Positions 1 to 7,257 are shown, numbered from the stretch's first letter. The stretch: DNA of 8,116 nt from Bacteroidales bacterium (GCA_028707745.1 JAQWAJ010000058.1:1-8116), one strand, 5' to 3'. A program made the numbers and translations. Notes: generated by a model not told the origin, from the letters alone.

Positions 1-382
1 GCTAACCACCACTGTTTCTGATCTATTTTCAAGAAACCCCAGCCCTCAGGTTTTTGAATCAGACCCGGTTCGCAAGGTAATCATCGAAATCTCTTCAAAA
101 AGGCTGGGCGCTACGGCAGTTCTGGATGAATCGGGTAAGATCACGGGAATCGTCACTGACGGGGACCTGCGCCGGATGATGGAGAAATACGATGACACCA
201 AACCCTTGATCGCCAAAGATATCATGTCGCACAATCCCAAAAACATCTCTCCCGACGAGCTGGCCACAAACGCTCTGGAAACCATGCGTCACAACAGCAT
301 CACCCAGTTACTGGTTGTCAGGGATGGTAAATATCTCGGTGTTATTCATATTCACGACATCCTTCGCGAAGGGATCATCTAA
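1..382 (+). CDS. kdsD: Arabinose-5-phosphate isomerase (KdsD/KpsF family), C-terminal part
   Basis: This is the 3' end of a gene that starts outside the window. The open frame begins at base 2 and gives 126 residues before TAA. The family converts ribulose-5-phosphate to arabinose-5-phosphate, the first committed step towards Kdo of the LPS inner core, in the cytoplasm. What is visible is a tandem pair of CBS domains. The first, at about visible residues 5-60, ends in GIVTDGDLRR. The second, at about 73-126, ends in GVIHIHDILREGII. Both endings closely match the C-terminus of E. coli KdsD. The catalytic SIS domain, normally the first ~200 of ~320 residues, is upstream and cannot be checked. 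lptB follows after 5 nt, which supports an LPS role. A GutQ-like paralogue of the same family is the main alternative. Confidence 0.9.
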   Translation, partial: LTTTVSDLFSRNPSPQVFESDPVRKVIIEISSKRLGATAVLDESGKITGIVTDGDLRRMMEKYDDTKPLIAKDIMSHNPKNISPDELATNALETMRHNSITQLLVVRDGKYLGVIHIHDILREGII

Positions 383-387
383 ACAGC

Positions 388-1113
388 ATGAAATTATATA
401 CCAAAGACCTGGTTAAAAAATACCGTCAGCGCACTGTAGTCAATCACGTATCCGTTGAGGTAGAACAGGGAGAGATCGTTGGACTCCTCGGCCCGAACGG
501 TGCCGGTAAAACCACCACCTTCTACATGATCGTCGGGTTGATCCGTCCGAATGACGGGCAAATTTTCCTTGACGAGGAGGATATCACCTTTGAGCCCGTG
601 TACAAGCGGGCCCGTAAGGGGCTGGGATACCTGGCGCAGGAGCCGTCCATCTTCCGTAATATGACGGTGGAAGATAACGTACTCTCGGTGCTGGAAATGA
701 CCCATCTTCCGAAAGCCGAGCAACGGGAGCGGGCCGAAGCGCTCATCCAGGAGTTTGGTTTGGATAAGATCCGAAGGAACAAGGGCGTACAGCTCAGCGG
801 AGGAGAACGCAGGCGGACCGAGATTGCCCGGGCGTTGGCCCTGAATCCGGCCTTTGTGCTGCTCGATGAACCTTTTGCCGGCGTCGACCCGATTGCGGTA
901 GAGGATATCCAGTCCATCGTTTCTAAACTGAAGGAAAAAAATATCGGGGTCATCATCACCGACCATAACGTACATGAAACACTGACCATCACCGACCGTG
1001 CATACCTCCTGTTCGAAGGAAGCATTCTGAAGTCGGGAACAGCTGAGGAATTATCTCAGGATGAGCAGGTAAGAAGAGTTTATCTCGGGCAAAACTTTGA
1101 ACTGAGAAGATAG
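388..1113 (+). CDS. lptB: LPS export ABC transporter ATP-binding protein LptB
   Basis: A 241-residue ABC ATPase, the usual LptB length. LptB works as a dimer on the cytoplasmic side of the inner membrane with LptF and LptG. It powers extraction of LPS and its passage along the Lpt bridge to the outer membrane. Visible motifs are Walker A GPNGAGKTT (35-43), Q-loop Gln84, signature LSGGE (136-140), Walker B FVLLDEP (156-162) with Glu161 as catalytic base, and switch His193 in ITDHNV. The spacing and the GLGYLAQEPSIFR segment around the Q-loop are typical of LptB rather than of amino-acid or other ABC ATPases. The ATG lies 5 nt after kdsD with no Shine-Dalgarno sequence, so the two genes are probably co-transcribed. 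No lptA, lptC or kdsC is adjacent. No hairpin terminator is visible after the stop. Confidence 0.95.
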   Translation: MKLYTKDLVKKYRQRTVVNHVSVEVEQGEIVGLLGPNGAGKTTTFYMIVGLIRPNDGQIFLDEEDITFEPVYKRARKGLGYLAQEPSIFRNMTVEDNVLSVLEMTHLPKAEQRERAEALIQEFGLDKIRRNKGVQLSGGERRRTEIARALALNPAFVLLDEPFAGVDPIAVEDIQSIVSKLKEKNIGVIITDHNVHETLTITDRAYLLFEGSILKSGTAEELSQDEQVRRVYLGQNFELRR

Positions 1114-1130
1114 CCCCGCCAAACAGGCAG

Positions 1131-1163
1131 TTGCACTTCGTTTTCAAAAAAACACTATCTTTG
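1131..1163 (+). promoter_or_regulatory. Candidate Bacteroidota promoter for tRNA-Leu
   Basis: A perfect -7 box TATCTTTG (TAnnTTTG consensus) lies at 1156-1163. An upstream TTG at 1131-1133 could be the -33 box. The 22-nt spacer is slightly longer than the usual 19-21. The box ends 10 nt before the tRNA, so transcription would begin just before the mature 5' end. The -7 match is seen directly; use as a promoter is inferred. Confidence 0.6.
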
Positions 1164-1173
1164 CCCCACTTTT

Positions 1174-1255
1174 GCGGGTGTGTCGAAATTGGTAGACGAG
1201 CCAGACTTAGGATCTGGTGCCGAAAGGCGTGAGGGTTCGAGTCCCCCCATCCGCA
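1174..1255 (+). tRNA. tRNA-Leu, anticodon UAG
   Basis: An 82-nt class II tRNA folds cleanly. The acceptor stem pairs 1174-1180 (GCGGGTG) with 1248-1254 (CATCCGC), with one G-T pair. The D stem is TCG/CGA with a loop containing GG. The anticodon stem is CCAGA/TCTGG with loop CTTAGGA, giving anticodon TAG at 1208-1210, which reads CUA and probably other CUN leucine codons. The 13-nt variable region forms a short GCC-GAAA-GGC arm, as expected for tRNA-Leu. The T loop is TTCGAGT. The discriminator is A1255. The 3' CCA is not encoded and must be added by CCA-adding enzyme. The T stem has an apparent A1232/C1246 mismatch. tig starts 36 nt downstream. Confidence 0.95.
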
Positions 1256-1291
1256 CTCTCATTTATACTTATCGTTTAGCTTTAGTTTGAT

Positions 1292-2656
1292 ATGAATATT
1301 AGCAGAGAGAACCTTGATGATCTGAATGCCGTAATCCGGGTAGTGTTTGAACCGTCTGATTACCAGCCGAAAGTTGATGCCACACTGGCAGAATATCGTA
1401 AAAAAGCACGTTTCGATGGTTTCAGACCCGGAAAAGTACCGCCATCCCTCGTCAAAAAGATGTACGGCAAAAGCATCCAGGCTGATGAAATTCAGCAACT
1501 CCTTTCCGATACCCTCAATAAATATATCCAGGAAAATAATCTGAAGATCTTAGGCGAACCCCTGCCGGATGTCAATAGTCCGGATATCGACTGGGATACT
1601 CAGGAAACATTTGAATTCCTGTTCGATATCGCCCTGTCACCCGACATCCAGCTGAAACTCAGTGAAAAGGAGATGGTTAACACTTACAAAATCACCGTTT
1701 CGCCGGAGATGATCGACAAACAAATCGAGGATTACGCCCGCCGGTTCGGCTCTCTACAGCCCGCTGAAACCATATCCGAAGAGGATGTGGTCAAAGGCGA
1801 CCTGTGCCAGCTGGGCAGCGTTGAAGGTGGCGACGATCAGTCGATCCACTCACACGGCACCATGATCTATGTGAGGACCATCGGTGACGATCAGGTAAAA
1901 AAACAGTTCCTCGGAGCCAAGGTCGGTGATCAGTTAACCTTCAATCCGAAAGTTGCTTTCCCGAACGAAACCGACAGGGCCAGTCTCCTGAAAGTCAAAA
2001 AGGAAGAACTGGAAAATATCAACACCGATTTCGAATTCTCGATCAGCGAGGTTTCCCGCTTCGCTCCTGCTGAGATCGATCAGAGCCTGTTCGATAAAAC
2101 TTATGGCGAAGGCGCTGTTGACTCGATCGAAGCTTTCCGTACCCGCATTGCTGAAGATCTGGAACGCCAGGTATCCCGCGAAAGCAAATATAAATTCCAC
2201 CTCGACGCTCAGGCAAAACTCATGGATGGCACTGAGGTTCCTCTCCCTGAAGAGTTCCTGAAGAGATGGATGATGCTGACATCCAAAAACAATGAGCTGA
2301 CCCGCGAACAACTCGATAATGATTTCCCGGCATTTGCCCACGATCTGAAATGGAGAATGATCAAAAACACGATCATCGCAGATCAGAAACTCGAAGCCAC
2401 TGAAGAGGAAATCCGCGAACAGGCAATCTGGGCCGCTCAGTCACGTTATTTCCAATATGGAATTTATGATGCACCGCCGGAACAACTTTTCCAACTCGCC
2501 GATGTTCTACTGAAAAATGAAGAGGAAAAGAACCGCATCGCGGATGTCATTCTCGAAAATAAAGTCATCGATTATGTTTCAACCAAGTTCGGACTTGTTG
2601 AACAGGAGATAAGTCTGGATGATTTTAATAAAATGATGGATGAAAACAAAAAGTGA
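1292..2656 (+). CDS. tig: Trigger factor, ribosome-associated chaperone
   Basis: A 454-residue protein, within the usual trigger-factor size range. It binds near the ribosomal exit tunnel and shields nascent chains. The N-terminal ribosome-binding domain (about 1-145) carries the diagnostic loop GFRPGKVP at 43-50, followed by VKKMYGKS as in Bacteroidota homologues. The middle region, about 150-245, is in the place of the FKBP-type PPIase domain but resembles it only weakly, so prolyl isomerase activity is doubtful. The C-terminal chaperone arms occupy about 250-440 and are rich in charged helices. The start is ATG with no Shine-Dalgarno sequence and an A/T-rich leader. This start places the N-terminus where the family begins. 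The gene overlaps clpP by 17 nt, which fits one transcript and possibly coupled translation. Confidence 0.95.
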   Translation: MNISRENLDDLNAVIRVVFEPSDYQPKVDATLAEYRKKARFDGFRPGKVPPSLVKKMYGKSIQADEIQQLLSDTLNKYIQENNLKILGEPLPDVNSPDIDWDTQETFEFLFDIALSPDIQLKLSEKEMVNTYKITVSPEMIDKQIEDYARRFGSLQPAETISEEDVVKGDLCQLGSVEGGDDQSIHSHGTMIYVRTIGDDQVKKQFLGAKVGDQLTFNPKVAFPNETDRASLLKVKKEELENINTDFEFSISEVSRFAPAEIDQSLFDKTYGEGAVDSIEAFRTRIAEDLERQVSRESKYKFHLDAQAKLMDGTEVPLPEEFLKRWMMLTSKNNELTREQLDNDFPAFAHDLKWRMIKNTIIADQKLEATEEEIREQAIWAAQSRYFQYGIYDAPPEQLFQLADVLLKNEEEKNRIADVILENKVIDYVSTKFGLVEQEISLDDFNKMMDENKK

Positions 2657-3317
2657 ATTCAGCAAATATGCCACAGGTCACCTGGGCATAAGCAGTCTGA
2701 ACCTGGAGAGGTACCAGTCAATCTATAACTATTACGTCTCCCCCACTGTCATTGAAGAACGTCAGCTGAACGTCGCACAGATGGATGTTTTTTCGCGACT
2801 GATGATGGACCGGATCATCTTTCTAGGCACTCCGATTGATGATGATGTTGCCAACATCATCGAGGGCCAGCTGCTGTTCCTCGAATCTGCCGACCCCAGG
2901 AAGGATATCATCATCTATTTCAATACGCCCGGTGGCATGGTCCATTCAGGATTAGGCATCTATGACACCATGCAATATATCAATCCCGATATCATTACCA
3001 TCTGCACCGGCATGGCAGCCTCGATGGGCGCCGTGTTACTGGCCGGAGGCACCAAAGGTAAACGGTCGGCCCTGAAACACTCACGGGTGATGATTCATCA
3101 GCCGCTCGGAGGAGCACAGGGGCAGGCATCCGATATCGAGATTCAGGTAAAGGAACTCCAGAAACTGAAGAAGGAGCTCTATGAAATCCTTGCTCATCAC
3201 ACCGGCAATTCGTTCAAGAAAATCGAAAAAGATTCTGACCGGAATTTCTGGATGACGGCTCAGGAAGCCAAAGAGTATGGCATGATTGACGAAGTGATGA
3301 TTCGTACCGATAAATAA
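2640..3317 (+). CDS. clpP: ATP-dependent Clp protease proteolytic subunit ClpP, with Asn at the catalytic Asp position
   Basis: A 225-residue serine peptidase subunit that normally forms a 14-mer degradation chamber fed by ClpX. The ATG lies inside the end of tig. The following residues, [10 protein letters not shown], match the N-terminus usual for Bacteroidota ClpP, so this start is favoured over later Met codons. Other family features are NTPGG (95-99), the nucleophile Ser128 in GMAASMGA, and His153 in MIHQPLGG. By alignment with E. coli Ser111/His136/Asp185, the third triad residue should be at 202 (segment [13 protein letters not shown]). It is Asn (AAT, 3243-3245), whereas the family normally has Asp. 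The rest of the fold looks intact and the reading frame is unbroken. The enzyme may therefore be weakly active or act with a partner subunit. clpX follows after 6 nt. Confidence 0.95.
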   Translation: MKTKSEFSKYATGHLGISSLNLERYQSIYNYYVSPTVIEERQLNVAQMDVFSRLMMDRIIFLGTPIDDDVANIIEGQLLFLESADPRKDIIIYFNTPGGMVHSGLGIYDTMQYINPDIITICTGMAASMGAVLLAGGTKGKRSALKHSRVMIHQPLGGAQGQASDIEIQVKELQKLKKELYEILAHHTGNSFKKIEKDSDRNFWMTAQEAKEYGMIDEVMIRTDK

Positions 3318-3323
3318 CAGACT

Positions 3324-4565
3324 GTGTCAAAACCAACGTCAGGAAAAACGGACAGATGCTCATTCTGCGGCCGAACCAAGGAAGAAGTTAATCTCCTGAT
3401 AGCAGGAGTTTCGGGCCACATTTGCGATGCCTGCATCGATCAGGCCTATACCATTATCAAGGAAGAGCTGAAGCCCGTGCAAAAGCCCTTCGATCTGGAA
3501 GATCTTGACGTAAAAACCCCGATCGAGATCAAGGAATTCCTGGATCAATATGTAATCGGACAGGATGATGCCAAAAAGGTTCTTTCTGTTGCCGTTTACA
3601 ATCATTATAAAAGATTGGGACAGCAGGATACCCGGAACGAAGTGGAGATCGAAAAATCCAACATCATTCTGGTTGGTGAAACCGGAACCGGTAAAACATT
3701 GCTGGCTAAAACGATAGCCAAAATGCTCAATGTCCCCTTCACGATCGTTGATGCAACCGTTCTCACTGAAGCCGGCTATGTTGGGGAAGACATCGAAAGT
3801 CTGCTCACCCGGCTGCTGCAGGCTGCCGATTATGATGTAAAGGCGGCAGAGCGGGGCATTGTTTTTATCGATGAAATTGACAAGATCGCCCGTAAAAGCG
3901 ATAACCCCTCGATAACCCGGGATGTATCGGGAGAGGGCGTTCAACAGGGTCTGCTGAAACTGCTCGAAGGAGCCATTGTGAATGTTCCTCCGCAGGGGGG
4001 CCGCAAGCACCCTGAGCAGAAGATGATCCCCGTTGACACCAAACATATCTTGTTTATTGCCGGAGGTGCATTCGACGGTATCGAAAGAAAGATTGCCCAA
4101 CGGCTGAACACCAAGGTCATTGGCTACGGAGCACAAAAAAAAGCGGATGAGATCGACCGCAACAACCTGATCCAATATGTTGCCCCGCAGGATCTGAAAG
4201 CATTCGGCATGATTCCGGAAATTGTAGGTCGCCTTCCGGTGATCGCTCACCTGAATCCGCTCGACCGCGATGCACTGCGCCAGATTCTGACGGAACCCAA
4301 GAATTCCATCATCAAACAGTATTACAAGCTGTTTCAGATGGACCATATCAAGATTGTATTCGATCCCGATGTGCTGGATTACATCGTTTCGCTGGCTATC
4401 GATTTTAAACTGGGAGCCAGAGGATTGCGCTCCATCTGCGAGTCAATCATGATTGATGTGATGTATGAATCGCCGACTAAAAAACAGCCAAACATTCACA
4501 TCACGAAAAGTTACGCTGAACAGAAGATCTCGAAAATCACGGCCAACCGTCTGAAAGCAGGCTAG
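3324..4565 (+). CDS. clpX: ATP-dependent Clp protease ATP-binding subunit ClpX
   Basis: A 413-residue AAA+ unfoldase that recognises tagged substrates, unfolds them and threads them into ClpP. The N-terminal zinc-binding domain has Cys12, Cys15, Cys34 and Cys37 (CX2C-X18-CX2C). The AAA+ core shows Walker A GETGTGKT (118-125), pore loop GYVG (151-154), Walker B VFIDEI (180-185), the RKH loop (227-229), and sensor 2 GARGLR (364-369). The ClpP-docking loop reads IGY (266-268) rather than the E. coli IGF. I recall similar Tyr-containing loops in other Bacteroidota. The start is GTG, chosen because it lies 6 nt after the clpP stop and gives the normal N-terminus just ahead of the zinc finger. The TAG stop overlaps the folA stop on the other strand. 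Confidence 0.97.
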   Translation: MSKPTSGKTDRCSFCGRTKEEVNLLIAGVSGHICDACIDQAYTIIKEELKPVQKPFDLEDLDVKTPIEIKEFLDQYVIGQDDAKKVLSVAVYNHYKRLGQQDTRNEVEIEKSNIILVGETGTGKTLLAKTIAKMLNVPFTIVDATVLTEAGYVGEDIESLLTRLLQAADYDVKAAERGIVFIDEIDKIARKSDNPSITRDVSGEGVQQGLLKLLEGAIVNVPPQGGRKHPEQKMIPVDTKHILFIAGGAFDGIERKIAQRLNTKVIGYGAQKKADEIDRNNLIQYVAPQDLKAFGMIPEIVGRLPVIAHLNPLDRDALRQILTEPKNSIIKQYYKLFQMDHIKIVFDPDVLDYIVSLAIDFKLGARGLRSICESIMIDVMYESPTKKQPNIHITKSYAEQKISKITANRLKAG

Positions 4566-5062
4566 CCTACCCTTTCATAAATCAGAAATGTAAATCCGGG
4601 ATCACCTTCGGGGTGCTCTTCCCGAAACGACTCTTTCCATTCATCAGCGGAGAGTTCCGGAAACCATACATCTGCCTCGTAATCCTTGTCGACCACAGTC
4701 AGATAAACTTTTTGCGCCAGGGGTAAAAACTGCCGGTACACCATCCCACCCCCGATAATGAAGTTTTCGCTGCCTGGATCCATCTGATTAACAGCCTCTT
4801 CGATCGATCCCACACATACAGCACCCTCGAATTTATCCTCCGGATTATCGGAAATCACTATGTTGGTACGGCCCGGGAGCGGTTTTTTGGGAAGCGACAT
4901 CCAGGTTCTTTTGCCCATGACCACCGGATGCCCGGAAGTATTTTTTTTGAACCATCTGAAATCTTCAGGGATATGCCATAACAACTGGTTATTCATCCCG
5001 ATGGCCCAATTGCGGGCAACGGCTACTATAATGGATATGGGTTTACCCGGGGTGTTACTCAT
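4562..5062 (-). CDS. folA: Dihydrofolate reductase
   Basis: A 166-residue DHFR, close to the E. coli length of 159. It reduces dihydrofolate to tetrahydrofolate with NADPH, restoring the folate that ThyA oxidises. Visible family features are [16 protein letters not shown], in which Trp29 and Asp34 align with E. coli Trp22 and the catalytic Asp27. Also present are VVMGKRTW, the [11 protein letters not shown] strand-loop that contributes to NADPH and folate binding, and [13 protein letters not shown] with its Gly-rich NADPH contact, followed by KVYLT. The ATG overlaps the thyA TGA in ATGA, so translation is probably coupled. Its TAG stop lies in a CTAG shared with the clpX stop, leaving no space between the convergent genes. 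Confidence 0.97.
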   Translation of the reverse strand: MSNTPGKPISIIVAVARNWAIGMNNQLLWHIPEDFRWFKKNTSGHPVVMGKRTWMSLPKKPLPGRTNIVISDNPEDKFEGAVCVGSIEEAVNQMDPGSENFIIGGGMVYRQFLPLAQKVYLTVVDKDYEADVWFPELSADEWKESFREEHPEGDPGFTFLIYERVG

Positions 5063-5853
5063 GCAGATATCAAAGCCTTAATGTGAGGATCGGGATTATA
5101 CCCGATCAATTCAAAATCGTTGTATTCAAAATCAAGTACCTGCTGCTTATCCGGATTCAAAATCAACCGGGGAAGCGGTTTGGGCTCCCTGGTCAATTGG
5201 ATCCTTGCCTGCTCGGCATGATTGAGATACAGATGTGCATCGCCGATAGTATGGATAAACTCGTGCGCGATCAATCCGGTTTCACGGGCAACCATCATCA
5301 GCAAAATGCTGTACGAGGCAATATTGAAAGGCACACCCAGAAAAATATCGGCACTTCGCTGATACAACTGGCACGAAAGCTTACCACCGGCCACATAAAA
5401 CTGGAACAGAATATGGCAGGGAGGCAGGTTCATTTTATCGAGATCGGCCACGTTCCAGGCGCTCACAATGTGCCTTCTTGAATCCGGATTGTTGCGGATT
5501 GAACTGATCACATTTGTTATCTGGTCGATCGATTCGCCCTGATAGCCTGGCCATGATCGCCATTGATATCCATAGATGTGCCCCAGCCCTCCATCCGGAT
5601 CGGCCCATTCATTCCAGATACGCACTCCGTTATCTGTCAGATATTTAGTATTGGTATCTCCTTTTAAAAACCATAACAATTCGTGGAGGATCGATTTCAG
5701 GTGCAACTTTTTGGTGGTCAGCAGAGGAAACCCGTCTTCCAGATTGAACCGCATCTGGTAGCCGAAGGTGCTCAGTGTTCCGGTACCCGTACGATCCTCT
5801 TTCCTGATCCCATTTTGTAGTGTATGATCAAGGAGCTCCAGATATTGCTTCAT
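5059..5853 (-). CDS. thyA: Thymidylate synthase
   Basis: A 264-residue folate-dependent thymidylate synthase, the same length as the E. coli enzyme and colinear with it. It methylates dUMP to dTMP using 5,10-methylene-tetrahydrofolate and yields dihydrofolate. Key residues fall at E. coli numbering: Arg21 and Arg126/Arg127 for dUMP phosphate binding, catalytic Cys146 in LPPCH, Arg166 in QRSAD, Asn177, and His207/Tyr209 in DAHLYLNH. The start ATG lies 6 nt after the stop of the BFN-domain gene and follows an A/T-rich leader without a Shine-Dalgarno sequence. The stop overlaps the start of folA. The thyA-folA pair is a common functional operon. Presence of this enzyme implies the cell need not rely on flavin-dependent ThyX. 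Confidence 0.98.
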   Translation of the reverse strand: MKQYLELLDHTLQNGIRKEDRTGTGTLSTFGYQMRFNLEDGFPLLTTKKLHLKSILHELLWFLKGDTNTKYLTDNGVRIWNEWADPDGGLGHIYGYQWRSWPGYQGESIDQITNVISSIRNNPDSRRHIVSAWNVADLDKMNLPPCHILFQFYVAGGKLSCQLYQRSADIFLGVPFNIASYSILLMMVARETGLIAHEFIHTIGDAHLYLNHAEQARIQLTREPKPLPRLILNPDKQQVLDFEYNDFELIGYNPDPHIKALISA

Positions 5854-5859
5854 AATCTT

Positions 5860-6468
5860 TTATTTTTGGTCAGGAAAGCTGTTTTTATCTTCCTGCCTTC
5901 GCTTCATCTCATCACGGATTTGTGAAGCGGTTTCATAATCCTCGTTGGCGATAGCCTGGGCCAGCAACTCCTCCAATTCTGAAAGCGACTTGAGTTCAAT
6001 GGAATCGGCATCTTCATCCAATTTATCCTCGATATCCTTTTCGTCATCTGCCTTGTCTTCGAGGATAATTCCGGCCTTTTCAATAATGCTCTCCGAAGTA
6101 TAGATCGGGCATTTGAATCGAAGCGCCAGGGCAACCGCATCCGATGTGCGCGAATCGATCCTGGTGATCTCATCATCGTGTACAAAAACCAGTTCCGAGT
6201 AAAAAATGCCCTCTTCGAGCTTGTTGATCATAACCTCCTGAAGTTCAACGCCATACGCTCTCGAGAAGCTTAAAAAAAGATCATGGGTCAATGGTCGCGG
6301 AGGCTTAAGCTCTTCGAGAAAAAGCGCAATAGCCTGAGCTTCAAAGGCACCGATCATGATCGGAATTCTTTTTTTGCCCGACTCTTCTGCCAGAACCAAA
6401 GCGTAACTACCAGTCTGCGTCTGACTGAAAGTCAGACCCATAACCCGCAATTTCACTTTACTCTCCAT
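5860..6468 (-). CDS. Bifunctional nuclease family (BFN/DUF151) protein with C-terminal UVR motif
   Basis: A 202-residue protein. Residues about 5-135 match the BFN/DUF151 family, with IGAFEAQAIALFLEELKPPRP (written in part: 39-59), THDLF, EGIFYSELVF and SRTSDAVALALRFKCPIY. A strongly acidic linker (about 137-160) follows. A UVR-type motif (about 165-191) contains LLAQAIANEDYETASQIRD, the helix-pair seen in UvrB and UvrC and in ClpC-associated proteins. BFN proteins were named for nuclease activity of a plant homologue; the bacterial role is not well established. The BFN-UVR arrangement is, as I recall, standard in Bacteroidota. The gene is first in a likely operon with thyA and folA (6-nt gap to thyA). 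The ATG is chosen because VKLRVMGLTFSQ directly after it matches the usual N-terminus. Confidence 0.88.
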   Translation of the reverse strand: MESKVKLRVMGLTFSQTQTGSYALVLAEESGKKRIPIMIGAFEAQAIALFLEELKPPRPLTHDLFLSFSRAYGVELQEVMINKLEEGIFYSELVFVHDDEITRIDSRTSDAVALALRFKCPIYTSESIIEKAGIILEDKADDEKDIEDKLDEDADSIELKSLSELEELLAQAIANEDYETASQIRDEMKRRQEDKNSFPDQK

Positions 6469-6493
6469 GTTTCATCATTTTCCGTAAATGTAT

Positions 6494-6523
6494 CAAATAA
6501 ATATAAATCGATGACTTTGCAAA
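6494..6523 (-). promoter_or_regulatory. Possible promoter for the BFN-thyA-folA operon
   Basis: On the minus strand, TTTG (6523-6520) is followed after 18 nt by TTTATTTG (6501-6494), a 7-of-8 match to TAnnTTTG. The box ends 25 nt before the ATG, a suitable distance. The mismatch falls on the conserved A and the spacer is short, so this is only a candidate. Its TTTG is half of a palindrome shared with the rplU promoter. Confidence 0.3.
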
Positions 6524-6547
6524 ATATGAATATCTTTTCTACCTTTG
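6516..6547 (+). promoter_or_regulatory. Bacteroidota-type promoter for rplU-rpmA
   Basis: TTTG at 6516-6519 and TACCTTTG at 6540-6547 are separated by 20 nt. This is an exact fit to the TTTG-N19-21-TAnnTTTG pattern of the primary sigma factor in this phylum. Transcription would start near 6554, leaving a leader of about 30 nt before rplU. That is too short for a structured riboregulator. Confidence 0.8.
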
Positions 6548-6585
6548 CAGACCCAAATGGTATTTGAAATTTATATACACACGAG

Positions 6586-6900
6586 ATGTACGCAATAGTT
6601 GACATAGCCGGACAGCAGTTCAAAGTGGTTAAAGACCAGAAAGTTTACGTTCACAGGTTGGACGCAACAGAAGGAGCTGACATGGAGTTTGCAAAGGTTT
6701 TGCTCATCGATAATGAAGGCAAGATTCAGGTCGGAAATCCGGTTGTGGAAGGCGCCAAAGTTGCAGCAAAAGTCCTTACGCATGTAAGAGGTGATAAAGT
6801 TCTCGTTTTCAAAAAGAAACGCAGAAAAGGATATCAGAAACTGAACGGTCACCGTCAGAACTTCACTCAGATACAAATTCAGGACATCGTTCTCGGTTAA
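6586..6900 (+). CDS. rplU: 50S ribosomal protein L21
   Basis: A 104-residue protein, the normal L21 length. It is a large-subunit protein that binds 23S rRNA. The N-terminus [14 protein letters not shown] and the basic C-terminal segment [18 protein letters not shown] (74-91), followed by FTQIQI, are the family hallmarks. The ATG is not preceded by a convincing Shine-Dalgarno sequence. It is the first gene after a near-consensus promoter, and rpmA follows 19 nt later. rplU-rpmA is one of the most conserved bacterial gene pairs. Confidence 0.98.
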   Translation: MYAIVDIAGQQFKVVKDQKVYVHRLDATEGADMEFAKVLLIDNEGKIQVGNPVVEGAKVAAKVLTHVRGDKVLVFKKKRRKGYQKLNGHRQNFTQIQIQDIVLG

Positions 6901-6919
6901 TCTTATAATACTCAGGATT

Positions 6920-7183
6920 ATGGCACATAAGAAAGCATCAGGTAGCTCCCGTAACGGACGTGAATCAGAAAGCAAGAGGCTGGGAGTTAAAATATTCGGC
7001 GGACAGGTTGCTAAAGCAGGCAATATTCTGGTTCGCCAGCGCGGAACTCAGCACCACCCGGGATTGAATGTTGGCATGGGCAAAGACCATACCTTGTTCG
7101 CTCTCGAAGATGGTACCGTTACTTTCCAGCGTAAAAGAAACGATCGCTCATACGTTTCGATTCTTCCGGAGTCGAACGAGTAA
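6920..7183 (+). CDS. rpmA: 50S ribosomal protein L27
   Basis: An 87-residue protein, the usual L27 length. The N-terminus [16 protein letters not shown] is the flexible tail that reaches the peptidyl transferase centre. There is no Firmicutes-type cleavable N-terminal extension. Further family segments are [27 protein letters not shown] and [11 protein letters not shown]. The gene lies 19 nt after rplU and ends just before a strong terminator, so rplU-rpmA forms a complete two-gene transcript. Confidence 0.98.
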   Translation: MAHKKASGSSRNGRESESKRLGVKIFGGQVAKAGNILVRQRGTQHHPGLNVGMGKDHTLFALEDGTVTFQRKRNDRSYVSILPESNE

Positions 7184-7205
7184 GCGCTATCCGTTTTATT
7201 TAGGG

Positions 7206-7256
7206 ATCTCCTGAATTATTCCGGTAACGGTATAGTTCAGGAGATTTCTTATTTTT
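7206..7256 (+). terminator. Intrinsic terminator of rplU-rpmA
   Basis: The arms at 7206-7223 and 7228-7245 form an 18-position stem with one G-T pair and one T-T mismatch. The loop is GTAA, a GNRA tetraloop. A T-rich tail follows at 7246-7256 (TTCTTATTTTT). The tail on the opposite strand is not T-rich, so it should work mainly in the plus direction. It starts 23 nt after the rpmA stop. Confidence 0.9.
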
Positions 7257-7257
7257 G
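7250..7257 (+). promoter_or_regulatory. Candidate -7 box for serS inside the terminator tail
   Basis: TATTTTTG is a full match to TAnnTTTG and ends 34 nt before the serS ATG. No TTG or TTTG is found 19-21 nt upstream, where the terminator stem lies, so the -33 box is weak or absent. It is the only good box between the terminator and serS. Confidence 0.5.

Noticed and set aside
394..1025. Overlapping 193- and 167-codon minus-strand frames opposite lptB
   Set aside because: Both are antisense to a clear ABC ATPase and have no recognisable domain or separate start signal.
1111..1140. Possible terminator after lptB
   Set aside because: Only a 3-bp GCC/GGC pairing is possible and no T run directly follows, so read-through into the tRNA is likely.
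1277..1284. TAGCTTTA, a 7-of-8 match to the -7 box ahead of tig
   Set aside because: It would place the start site at or past the tig ATG. Co-transcription with the tRNA is more plausible.
1934..2341. 135-codon minus-strand frame opposite tig
   Set aside because: Lies inside tig with no recognisable product; treated as a shadow.
3360..4346. Long 328-codon open frame on the minus strand opposite clpX
   Set aside because: It lies wholly within clpX, its product resembles no family I know, and clpX itself is unambiguous. It is a codon-usage shadow.
6419..6437. Perfect 7-bp inverted repeat GTCTGAC / GTCAGAC with a 5-nt loop near the start of the BFN gene
   Set aside because: Inverted repeats of this size are expected a few times by chance in 8 kb, it lies in conserved coding sequence, and it has no T tract.
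6900..6919. Possible regulatory site between rplU and rpmA
   Set aside because: Only 19 nt of A/T-rich leader with no hairpin; the pair is simply co-transcribed.
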